A DNA stretch of 15,722 nucleotides from Oribacterium sp. Lineage in GTDB: Bacteria; Bacillota_A; Clostridia; Lachnospirales; Lachnospiraceae. The position numbers and the translations under genes were made by a program. Within the stretch, counting starts at the first letter, position 1. Each line of letters begins with the position of its first letter. The DNA is taken from NCBI GenBank assembly GCA_017940955.1, contig JAGAXP010000073.1:1-15722 (forward strand), read 5' to 3'. The notes beneath the pieces were generated by a model. It saw only the letters and a list, made by a program, of their open reading frames with translations, was not told the origin of the DNA and searched no databases. Below are positions 6,755-12,691 of this stretch, one piece after another.

Positions 6755-7729
6755 ATGAAAAACGCTATACATTGGGGATTTTTTGTGATAATCACGGCTT
6801 TAATGCTTGCTGGATGCAGTAATAAGACAGATTCGTTACAAGCAGAAACGGATGCAAGCACACCTGTTGATGTGGAAGCTCCTGATGATCAGGAAAACAC
6901 AAGTGCTGAAAACGGAGCATCAGAAAACAGGATAGCAAGCGTAGGCGGTCCTTACGGTGAAATATCGGTAAGTCTTTCTGAAAATTGGACTTTTGAAGAA
7001 GCACCTGTTGACAGCAATAAACTGATGTATGGTTTATATGGTCTTATATTGAAACCTGAAGGTGTAAGTGATGGACAGATAGAGCTTTTATGCATAGATA
7101 GTTTTGGGGTATGCGGCACAGGCCTTTCAGAAGAGGAAATTTCGCTTGCAGGAAGTACAGTACATGTCGGAACCTACGATGATAATGAGCATTGGGACTT
7201 CATAACATTTGGAAATGATAAGCCTCAGATTGTTGCACAGCATACGGATTGCTCGTCCTGGACTGATGAGATGTGGGATGAAGCATTATCAATCCTTGAT
7301 ACGGTAAAGTTTGACGAGACAAAGACAGAAGGTGGTATCGGGCAATATATTCCCGAGTCAGAGAATGACACGATTGCTGTCATGATGGAAGTAAATAATG
7401 TAACGACAAGTGGTCTTACTGTGCATTTCCGTCAATATGACAAAAGAGATACAGAAGAGCTGACATACGGACAAGCGTATACCTTGCAGGTGCTTAATGG
7501 TGATAAGTGGGAGAATGTTCCCATGATCATAGATAATGGAGCTTTTACCGATGAGGGATACATTCTTCCATCGCAGGGAGAAGCTTCAATGGAAACAAAC
7601 TGGGAGTGGCTATACGGAAAGCTTTCGCCTGGAACATACAGGATCACAAAAAGCATTGTTGATGACAGATCGGTTGGAAATAATCCATTATATTTTTTGA
7701 CAGCACAATTCATTATTGCGGAGAACTGA
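6755..7729 (+). CDS. Lipoprotein with C-terminal bacterial Ig-like domain (324 aa)
   Basis: GGAGGAG (6744-6750) precedes ATG 6755; an in-frame upstream ATG (6683) has no ribosome binding site. The signal peptide MKNAIHWGFFVIITALMLAGC ends in the lipobox LAGC, so Cys21 should be lipidated and the protein anchored to the outer face of the membrane. An acidic Asp/Glu/Thr/Ser linker (about 22-60) follows. The middle domain (about 65-190) is beta-rich with Trp and paired Cys (CIDSFGVCG), and has no identified function. The C-terminal domain (about 205-324) has the pattern LTVHFRQYD, then YTLQVLNGDKWENVP, then WLYGKLSPGTYRITK. I recognise this as the Ig-like fold found at the end of many Firmicutes lipoproteins. 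A small stem TATGGT/ACCATA (6720-6740) precedes the ribosome binding site. It heads the operon. Confidence 0.85.
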   Translation: MKNAIHWGFFVIITALMLAGCSNKTDSLQAETDASTPVDVEAPDDQENTSAENGASENRIASVGGPYGEISVSLSENWTFEEAPVDSNKLMYGLYGLILKPEGVSDGQIELLCIDSFGVCGTGLSEEEISLAGSTVHVGTYDDNEHWDFITFGNDKPQIVAQHTDCSSWTDEMWDEALSILDTVKFDETKTEGGIGQYIPESENDTIAVMMEVNNVTTSGLTVHFRQYDKRDTEELTYGQAYTLQVLNGDKWENVPMIIDNGAFTDEGYILPSQGEASMETNWEWLYGKLSPGTYRITKSIVDDRSVGNNPLYFLTAQFIIAEN

Positions 7730-7743
7730 GGTGAGTGAGTCTT

Positions 7744-8388
7744 ATGATGATAAGTCCCGAGGGGTATATAGAAAGTGAAATAAAGGGTAAGTCCAAGGAG
7801 GAGATACTTCGAAAGATCCGTGGATTGAAGCAGGATATCGGAAGACTTCGGAACCAGATTGAAAATGGTTCTATAGAGGATATTGTTATAGAACCATCAC
7901 CGGAAACTCAGCTTATGTGTGTAAGAGAATACTTAAGACGGGCAATCTTAGAGTATGAAGCTGCCGGTGGTGAATATCACATGAGCAATAAGGAAAAGAA
8001 GGTTGCCGCATTTGATGAAGATCTTAAAAAGATTGTATCGGTAACTTTTGAATATGGCGGATTCTTTAGCGGAACCGAGTGCCGAAAGGTCTATTTTGAT
8101 GGCAATACCATAAAAACCGAGCGAGAGTTTTATAACGGAGCTTTTGATAACGGCGAAGAGCTGTTTTTACACATAGATAAAGATGGCTTTTTGGAGGACT
8201 TTGGAAGTATTCATATCGGTGAATGGAAACACAGCTACTATGATCCCGACATCTTAGACGGTACACAGTGGCATCTGACCATAGAATATGTTGATGGCAG
8301 GAAAAGGGAATATGGCGGTAGCAACGCTTTTCCCTATAATTTTGGAAGACTGCTGGAAGTTATGGAGATGGAAGAATGCGCGCTGTAA
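7744..8388 (+). CDS. Unknown protein with N-terminal coiled coil (214 aa)
   Basis: GAGGTGA (7728-7734) gives 9-nt spacing to ATG 7744; a GTG at 7735 abuts it and cannot be the start. The start follows the lipoprotein's stop by 15 bases. Residues about 10-40 (KSKEEILRKIRGLKQDIGRL) form a short coiled coil. The rest is beta-rich, with many aromatic and acidic residues: VTFEYGGFFSGTECRKVYFDG (about 100-120) and WHLTIEYVDGRKREYGGSN, then FPYNFGRLLEVMEM. The segment x-Y-x-D-G-x(5)-Y-x-G-S-N-A-F/Y-P is one I associate with uncharacterised proteins in these genomes. No catalytic residues are evident. The end overlaps the next gene by 13 bases. Confidence 0.8.
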   Translation: MMISPEGYIESEIKGKSKEEILRKIRGLKQDIGRLRNQIENGSIEDIVIEPSPETQLMCVREYLRRAILEYEAAGGEYHMSNKEKKVAAFDEDLKKIVSVTFEYGGFFSGTECRKVYFDGNTIKTEREFYNGAFDNGEELFLHIDKDGFLEDFGSIHIGEWKHSYYDPDILDGTQWHLTIEYVDGRKREYGGSNAFPYNFGRLLEVMEMEECAL

Positions 8389-8573
8389 ATCATGAAGAAG
8401 AACATAAATGCCCTGTATACGGCAGGGTTATAAGCTCGGATCTTTGTTATGACTCTGCTATGTGCCTGCTTGGTTTCTTTAAGGTGGAATCCACACGTGA
8501 ATTAAACGAAGTTCCAGATATAGAAGAGGCAAGGGCAGTCTGTAAGGCGTGCGAATACAGCAATATGGAGTAG
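8376..8573 (+). CDS. Small Cys-rich protein, possibly metal-binding (65 aa)
   Basis: The ATG overlaps the previous gene's end by 13 bases, and the purine run GGAGATGGAAG just upstream can serve as ribosome binding site. The Cys pattern is HKCPVYG, DLCYDSAMC, then CKACEYS: five Cys plus a His in 65 residues, with a closing C-x2-C. That spacing would suit one zinc site or a small iron-sulfur site, but it matches no named finger that I know. There is no signal peptide, so disulfides are less likely. Function is unknown. Confidence 0.75.
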   Translation: MRAVNHEEEHKCPVYGRVISSDLCYDSAMCLLGFFKVESTRELNEVPDIEEARAVCKACEYSNME

Positions 8574-8580
8574 GTGGCAT

Positions 8581-8796
8581 ATGTCGAGAGATCAGTTTTG
8601 GATAGCATATGAATATGACCGAGAGACAATGACGGCAGACCGCGTCTATAGATATAACAAGGGTCTCATGGAGAGAAAGAAAATTGATGGAACATGGTTT
8701 GAAGAAAGGGAAGCACTCTGTATCTTTTGCGGTGAAGATTGGGATTACGAGGATATTACTGAAGAAGAGGCAAATAAGATAACCGTCAAGTTTTAA
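8581..8796 (+). CDS. Small acidic hypothetical protein (71 aa)
   Basis: The ATG lies 8 bases after the preceding stop, with GGAGTAGGTGG across the junction as ribosome binding site. The product is rich in Tyr, Trp, Asp and Glu (FWIAYEYDRETM, DGTWFEEREALCIFCGEDWDYED). It holds one C-x2-C (CIFC) near residue 48. No family recognised. Tight spacing places it in the same operon. Confidence 0.7.
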   Translation: MSRDQFWIAYEYDRETMTADRVYRYNKGLMERKKIDGTWFEEREALCIFCGEDWDYEDITEEEANKITVKF

Positions 8797-8807
8797 AGGT
8801 ATTTGTT

Positions 8808-9038
8808 ATGGCAAAAATGAAAGCAGGGGATACAGCCTTTATTGTGGAATCGAATAGAATTGTACGAGAGGTAGAGATAAAAAGCTTTGCCGGTGGTATG
8901 TATCTCATAAGGTTTAAGGATTCCGGAGGCGGAATAAAAGTTAAGGAACATCGCTTGTTTGCAACAAGGGAGGATGCAGAGTCATCTATACAAACAAAGC
9001 AAAAAGGAAGGACAAAATCACCATATGATTATATGTAG
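8808..9038 (+). CDS. Small hypothetical protein with SH3-like beta pattern (76 aa)
   Basis: An AAAGG ribosome binding site straddles the previous stop codon, 11 bases before the ATG. The sequence AGDTAFIVESNRIVREVEIK, then GGMYLIRFKDSGGGIKVKEHRLF is a compact five-strand pattern like a small barrel. It ends in EDAESSI and a basic tail. I recall close relatives in many Clostridia genomes as hypothetical proteins, often near accessory genes, with no assigned function. Confidence 0.75.
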   Translation: MAKMKAGDTAFIVESNRIVREVEIKSFAGGMYLIRFKDSGGGIKVKEHRLFATREDAESSIQTKQKGRTKSPYDYM

Positions 9039-9068
9039 ATAAAACAAAAAAGAGAGGGTATTTTTAAA

Positions 9069-11045
9069 TTGGGTAAGGTTATGAAGAAGTACACAAATTT
9101 CAAGGATTTCATGTACGACAATTACTATAATGAAATCTGGGCAGCTCTTAATCCGCATATTATTCGGCAAAAGAGCAGTTTTGAGAGTGATCAGATTTAC
9201 GATATCAATTATGCTGAGTTATCAGATCTTAAAGTATCCGGGGTTACATTTAAGGATCTGGGAGAAGACAAGCTTGAAATCCGCACATCTATAGATGCAG
9301 TTGTTGAGGTTCGTGGAAAGACCCGTTACGGTTACGAGACGGATTCTGCTAACCGAACTTATAATGTGTTTTTTGAAGCACTGCTGCGGAACGGTCTTCA
9401 TGATGTATCAATCACAAAAGTAGATGATTATGAAGAAAACAGGTTTGATAAGAATAGAAGCTTAAGTCAGAGCCTCGTACCATATATGTATGAAGAGGAT
9501 GTTGATAAGCACGCCGAGGACTTCCTTCGGAGAAATTATGGGAAAGCATTGCTCCAACCTATGAGGATAGACCCCTTCGAGGTTGTTGAAGCGATGGGTA
9601 TGAAAATGTATTATGCGCCTCTTGGAGATAAGGTTTTTGGTAAGACTTATTTCGGAGAGGAAACGGTCACAGTTTACGATGATCTGGTAAATAAGAACGA
9701 GCTTCAAATAGTTGCTACTCCCGGAACCATGCTCATAAATCCCGATGTTTTCTTTATGAGAAACATAGGAACTGCATTTAACACTATCATTCATGAGTGC
9801 GTTCACTGGGACAGGCATAGAAGAGCATTTGAACTGCAAAGTGTTCTTGAAGGTGGAGCTAATCACATTTCTTGTGAAATGGTTGAGGGTGATTATAACG
9901 GAATTGGACCCGAAGAATCAGCCCTAAAATGGATGGAATGGCAGGCTAATCAGCTAGCACCAAGAATACTTATGCCGGAAAAGACTACAAGGTGGATATT
10001 TAATAAGTATTTGCAGGATATTCACACGACACATCCCAACTGGCGTTATGCTGAGGTTTTGCAGGAGACTGTTGGAAGAGTTGCAAATTATTTTTCGGTA
10101 TCATTACTTTCTGCAAAATTACGCCTTTTTGAACTTGGATTTGAAGAGGTTGAAGGTACTTTTGTATATTGTGATGGAATGATGTTACCGCCCTATGCGT
10201 TCAGAAAAGGGACATTGGATAAACAACATAGCTTTGTGGTTGATGAACAGAACCTGTTAATGAGCATCGCTACTAATGCTAAATTATTGGAGCTATATCT
10301 TCATGGAGTTGTTGTATATGCAAATTGTACGCTTGCATGGAATGATCCTAAATATGTTGAATTAAACGAAAACGGGAAGTACATTTTGACGGAGTATGGT
10401 CTTGAGCATGTTGATGAGTGCTGCTTCCTGTTTAGACGAGACTATAATGCAAGTGACCAGTATAAAGACACATTCTATCGCAGATGCTTCCTTTGCAGGG
10501 AAGTGGATGCCGATGAATATGTACCTGTAAAATATGATCCAGACCATAAGATAAATCAGTCCAAGGAGCAGATGCAGAACGAGATTGATAAGATTATGGC
10601 TCAGATAAATGATGAAATGCAGGATGTCCGTAGTGGAATGAAAGCAGGGTTCGCTGGCGCACTGGATTTCTATATGACCGACAATAACATTACGGCAGAA
10701 GAATTGTCGGGAAGATGCGGAGTAAGTACAGTAAGCATAAGCAATTATCGAAACGGTACTGATCCCAGTATTGAAAAAGGTACAGCATTAGCTTTATGTA
10801 AGGGACTTTACCTTCAGGAGCATCAGGCAATCTATTTCCTAAATGCAGCAGGTTACAATATTGAAGCGTTAGCTGTATCAAATGTGTTTATCAGAATCCT
10901 TATTACAGATCACATGGATGATACGTGGGAACAGTGGGTTGAAAAGCTGATAATGGCAAAGGTTACTAATGATTGGATTCCAAATAAGAATCCAGTTGTG
11001 AAGATGGTAAAGGAGAAAATGGAAAAAAACAAAAAAATTTCATGA
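9069..11045 (+). CDS. ImmA/IrrE-type metallopeptidase with C-terminal XRE-like HTH (658 aa)
   Basis: The best start is TTG 9069, 10 nt after AGAGAGGG (9051-9058); ATG 9081 is the alternative but has only a poorly spaced GGGTAAGG. Residues 1-130 form an unassigned domain. The peptidase domain (about 155-320) contains IIHECVHWDRH with the zinc-binding HExxH at residues 242-246. It is followed by EWQANQLAPRILMP, where Glu290 fits the third ligand in the E-x2-A-N pattern typical of this family. ImmA/IrrE enzymes cleave repressors to release stress or mobile-element genes (family knowledge). Near residues 530-585, ITAEELSGRCGVSTVSISNYR is a helix-turn-helix of XRE type. A protease and a DNA-binding domain in one chain, with a long intervening region (about 330-520), is larger than classical ImmA. 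Palindromic sites follow its stop codon at once. Confidence 0.85.
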   Translation: MGKVMKKYTNFKDFMYDNYYNEIWAALNPHIIRQKSSFESDQIYDINYAELSDLKVSGVTFKDLGEDKLEIRTSIDAVVEVRGKTRYGYETDSANRTYNVFFEALLRNGLHDVSITKVDDYEENRFDKNRSLSQSLVPYMYEEDVDKHAEDFLRRNYGKALLQPMRIDPFEVVEAMGMKMYYAPLGDKVFGKTYFGEETVTVYDDLVNKNELQIVATPGTMLINPDVFFMRNIGTAFNTIIHECVHWDRHRRAFELQSVLEGGANHISCEMVEGDYNGIGPEESALKWMEWQANQLAPRILMPEKTTRWIFNKYLQDIHTTHPNWRYAEVLQETVGRVANYFSVSLLSAKLRLFELGFEEVEGTFVYCDGMMLPPYAFRKGTLDKQHSFVVDEQNLLMSIATNAKLLELYLHGVVVYANCTLAWNDPKYVELNENGKYILTEYGLEHVDECCFLFRRDYNASDQYKDTFYRRCFLCREVDADEYVPVKYDPDHKINQSKEQMQNEIDKIMAQINDEMQDVRSGMKAGFAGALDFYMTDNNITAEELSGRCGVSTVSISNYRNGTDPSIEKGTALALCKGLYLQEHQAIYFLNAAGYNIEALAVSNVFIRILITDHMDDTWEQWVEKLIMAKVTNDWIPNKNPVVKMVKEKMEKNKKIS

Positions 11046-11049
11046 AAAT

Positions 11050-11068
11050 CATTAAGTGGGACTTAATG
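11050..11068. promoter_or_regulatory. Perfect 8+3+8 palindrome (site 1)
   Basis: CATTAAGTGGGACTTAATG consists of two perfect 8-bp half-sites around GGG. It begins 5 bases after the stop codon of the HTH-metallopeptidase gene. A near copy lies at 11149-11167. The form is typical of a dimeric repressor operator. It could also fold in RNA, but the 3-base loop and AT-rich stem make DNA binding the more natural reading. Confidence 0.6.
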
Positions 11069-11112
11069 GATAGAATAGGCAATTAGCGGGCCTTCACAGT
11101 TTTCTGTTTTAG

Positions 11113-11138
11113 AAGAGAGCTGGGAAGGCTCTTTTTTT
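11113..11138 (+). terminator. Rho-independent terminator of the 6755-11045 operon
   Basis: AAGAGAGC (11113-11120) pairs with GCTCTTTT (11128-11135) around a 7-nt loop, with one G-T pair. A run of seven T (11132-11138) overlaps the 3' arm. An alternative pairing, GCCTTC (from 11090) with GAAGGC (11124-11129), would disrupt the 3' arm, so read-through control is possible. Confidence 0.78.
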
Positions 11139-11148
11139 GTGCCTTCAT

Positions 11149-11167
11149 CATTAAATGCCACTTAATG
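11149..11167. promoter_or_regulatory. Near-perfect 8+3+8 palindrome (site 2)
   Basis: CATTAAATGCCACTTAATG has the same half-sites as site 1 with one mismatch. Compared with the reverse complement of site 1 it matches at 17 of 19 positions. It lies about 99 bp from site 1, centre to centre, and just upstream of or overlapping a weak -35 region for the structured leader. A regulator binding both sites could loop the DNA or block transcription of the downstream gene. Confidence 0.6.
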
Positions 11168-11194
11168 TTAAAGCGCTTTTAAGGCGATTATACT
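11166..11194 (+). promoter_or_regulatory. Possible promoter for the leader and sigma-like gene
   Basis: TATACT (11189-11194) matches 5 of 6 positions of a -10 box. The -35 at the right distance (TGTTAA, 11166-11171, 17-bp spacing) is poor and adjoins the palindrome at 11149-11167, so an activator or repressor would matter. A 10-bp palindrome AAAGCGCTTT lies in the spacer. Transcription would begin near 11201. Weak on sequence alone. Confidence 0.35.
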
Positions 11195-11400
11195 GAGCGT
11201 AGCTCAGCAAGAAAAGGCTGAGAAATACCATTTCAAAGTGACGTCACGAAAGGGTATGGACATAAATTTCATGCAGTCAGAATGAAGAATTTTGACTGCA
11301 TGAGATGGTTCATAACCGTAGATTCGTGCGTCGCTTTTTTTATGCAAGTCTTGGGAACCACATGTCCATATCCTTTCGGACACATCGAAAGGAGCAGAAC
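11193..11400 (+). promoter_or_regulatory. Structured, probably bistable RNA leader upstream of a 33-codon ORF
   Basis: Several long complementary segments are visible. Segment B (11247-11263, CGAAAGGGTATGGACAT) pairs with segment C (11362-11378, ATGTCCATATCCTTTCG) over 17 bp with one G-U. B can instead pair with segment A (11225-11234, ATACCATTTC), 9 of 10 positions. C can instead pair with D (11386-11393, CGAAAGGA) over 8 bp, hiding the ribosome binding site AAAGGAG (11388-11394) of the ATG at 11401. So A:B plus C:D gives a closed state and B:C an open one. Inside the B:C loop is a 14-bp hairpin (11270-11302, loop GAAGA) and a further stem TGGTTC (11306-11311) with GAACCA (11355-11360). Two overlapping 6-bp hairpins occur at 11193-11222. 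I match it to no known riboswitch class. Confidence 0.65.
11270..11302 (+). repeat. 14-bp inverted repeat (hairpin within the leader)
   Basis: CATGCAGTCAGAAT (11270-11283) and ATTTTGACTGCATG (11289-11302) pair over 14 positions with one G-T and a 5-nt loop GAAGA. No T-tract follows directly, so it is not a standard terminator. It is nested inside the long-range B:C pairing of the leader. Confidence 0.85.
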
Positions 11401-11502
11401 ATGAAGCAAAAAAAGCATAGTTCCCAGTTTACCTCAGAAAAGTTTTTCCGGAGTTCCGGATTAGGGCAAATCGTGCCCCACGACCAAGTAGGAGGTAAAT
11501 AA
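11401..11502 (+). CDS. Candidate 33-residue leader peptide coupled to the sigma-like gene
   Basis: ATG 11401 follows AAAGGAG (11388-11394) at proper spacing, which is better support than the upstream in-frame ATG at 11305, which has no site. The peptide is basic and Ser/Phe-rich at first (MKQKKHSSQFTSEKFFRSSG), then LGQIVPHDQVGGK, then TAA one base before the next ATG. Its last codons contain the next gene's ribosome binding site GGAGGT. An internal segment TTTACCTC (11428-11435) is exactly complementary to GAGGTAAA (11492-11499), so ribosomes translating this ORF would open that stem. Within the ORF are further small hairpins (11447-11460; 11464-11478 or 11471-11483, mutually exclusive). It is probably regulatory by being translated, rather than a stable protein. 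Confidence 0.55.
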   Translation: MKQKKHSSQFTSEKFFRSSGLGQIVPHDQVGGK

Positions 11503-11503
11503 T

Positions 11504-12532
11504 ATGAGAAAACAGTTTATTTTCGATCCACAGAAGGAGACTGCCACAGCTTATCTAACAAGGATGTCTCCAATCTTAGGCGCTTTAAGAAATGATAGCG
11601 CTTCTGTTGCAAATTCGCAGTTGATTTCATCCGTAGGTCTAGAAGAAAAGGTAGAAATCGAGAACGAGGTGTGCAAGGCTTTTGAAAAAACCATTAGCAC
11701 GGAAACGAGACGTGTTATTAAGATGACACCAGGTAAGCTTGACGATTATGAGGACGATTATAAGAATGAGCTTAGGCTTGCGATTCTTAAGGATATTCAT
11801 AAGTTCAATAATCCTGCTTATTTAAAGGGTAGTCAGACCTTCTCGATAGATGCTTTTGTAAGAGCGCGTGTGCCGGGTGTAACCAAGAAGGTTATCGGTA
11901 TGAAGCGTGGCCGCAAGGAATATGAGATGAAGCGTGAGAGTCATGTTAAAAAGGTTATGGCAGCTCTTCTTGCAGCAAAGGGTTCGGCTGTGATAACAGT
12001 GGACGATATTTGGAAGAATCAGCACTTGGCTAATGATTCCATGTCACTTTCAAAAGACCAGATTTGGGATGTCATGGCAGCGATGGAGGATGCGTCATAT
12101 CTTGAAGATTTAACAGAGTATGAAGCAGATTACAAAGAATCTAAGTATTCATCAGTGGAACAGCAAGGGATAATTGATGATTTCATGAAGGATATGTCTA
12201 TTTATCCTGAATATGAGATGTATATTTACTTGCAGTCGCTCCGCCTTAGATTGGATGAAACAACTAACAAAGAGATAGCCTGTGATAAAAGGCTAATCGA
12301 CTTATGCAAGGCATCACCGGAAGTAAGGGACAAGGTAATCTACGAAAGAATTATCATCGAAAGACCTAAGAGCGGTATTGCTCCAAATTCTGAGTTCGAT
12401 GAATATGTTTCTACTACTTACATAGAAACTACCTATAGGAGAATCGACAGAAATGTGAAAGCTTCTTTTATTAAGAAGAATCTCGAAGAGACAGATATGT
12501 TGGCGATTCTTAATCATTTAATCAATATGTAA
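11504..12532 (+). CDS. Putative divergent sigma-70-like factor (342 aa)
   Basis: AGGAGGT lies about 7 nt before ATG 11504, inside the end of the small upstream ORF. Residues about 84-133 (DDYKNELRLAILKDIHKF, then TFSIDAFVRARVPGVTKKVI) resemble sigma region 2, where an E/L-rich helix precedes F-S-x-x-A-x(6)-V-x-x-x-I. Residues about 145-200 (HVKKVMAALLAAKG, ITVDDIW, LSKDQIWDVM) follow a region-3-like order. Residues about 300-325 (YVSTTYIETTYRRIDRNVKASF) recall the region 4.2 recognition helix. The stretch between (about 205-280) is acidic and helical. No standard ECF or group 1-3 signature is clear, so another DNA-binding or phage-type regulator is possible. It stands alone between the structured leader and a terminator. 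Confidence 0.75.
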   Translation: MRKQFIFDPQKETATAYLTRMSPILGALRNDSASVANSQLISSVGLEEKVEIENEVCKAFEKTISTETRRVIKMTPGKLDDYEDDYKNELRLAILKDIHKFNNPAYLKGSQTFSIDAFVRARVPGVTKKVIGMKRGRKEYEMKRESHVKKVMAALLAAKGSAVITVDDIWKNQHLANDSMSLSKDQIWDVMAAMEDASYLEDLTEYEADYKESKYSSVEQQGIIDDFMKDMSIYPEYEMYIYLQSLRLRLDETTNKEIACDKRLIDLCKASPEVRDKVIYERIIIERPKSGIAPNSEFDEYVSTTYIETTYRRIDRNVKASFIKKNLEETDMLAILNHLINM

Positions 12533-12542
12533 TGGTACAGGA

Positions 12543-12571
12543 AGCCTCGACTTAAACGGTCGGGGCTTTTT
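12543..12571 (+). terminator. Rho-independent terminator after the sigma-like gene
   Basis: AGCCTCGAC (12543-12551) pairs with GTCGGGGCT (12559-12567), 9 bp with one T-G pair, a 7-nt loop and a tail of five T. It begins 11 bases after the stop codon. Confidence 0.88.
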
Positions 12572-12573
12572 GA

Positions 12574-12620
12574 CGCCAAAACGACGTCACAATGATAAGA
12601 AACCTGACGTCAGATTGGCG
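12574..12620. repeat. Large inverted repeat with GACGTC cores
   Basis: CGCCAAAACGACGTCA (12574-12589) and TGACGTCAGATTGGCG (12605-12620) pair at 13 of 16 positions (6 bp, 3x3 internal loop, 7 bp) around a 15-base spacer. It starts three bases after the preceding terminator. Each arm contains the palindrome GACGTC, and the same core occurs at 11238-11247 (GTGACGTCAC) upstream of the sigma-like gene. It may be a protein-binding site, a structured RNA or an element end; the sequence does not decide. Confidence 0.6.
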
Positions 12621-12691
12621 CTTTGGCCCTATTTTAATGACTGTAAACACACTGTGGATGCCGTCAAAGGCATTGATATTACTGGCTTTAA
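12621..12691. other. Non-coding stretch between inverted repeat and Flp remnant
   Basis: No supported ORF lies here; a 62-codon frame from 12592 has no ribosome binding site and no pilin-like sequence. A small hairpin ATGCC/GGCAT with loop GTCAAA is near 12658-12674, and TGTGG near 12654 could pair with CCACA near 12701. I see no promoter of note. Confidence 0.35.

Noticed and set aside
9462..9866. 134-codon ORF on the - strand
   Set aside because: Antisense shadow of the metallopeptidase domain; no ribosome binding site or promoter, and the + strand motif HExxH is clear.
9069..11045. Calling the region a prophage because of the ImmA/IrrE protein
   Set aside because: No integrase, capsid, portal, tail or lysis genes are visible; such proteases also occur outside phages.
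11318..11341. Terminator at the T-run 11333-11341
   Set aside because: No GC-rich stem directly precedes it; the strong 11270-11302 hairpin ends about 30 bases earlier.
11305..11502. Longer version of the small ORF starting at ATG 11305 (65 codons)
   Set aside because: No ribosome binding site, and its first 32 codons run through strongly base-paired leader segments; ATG 11401 has a proper site.
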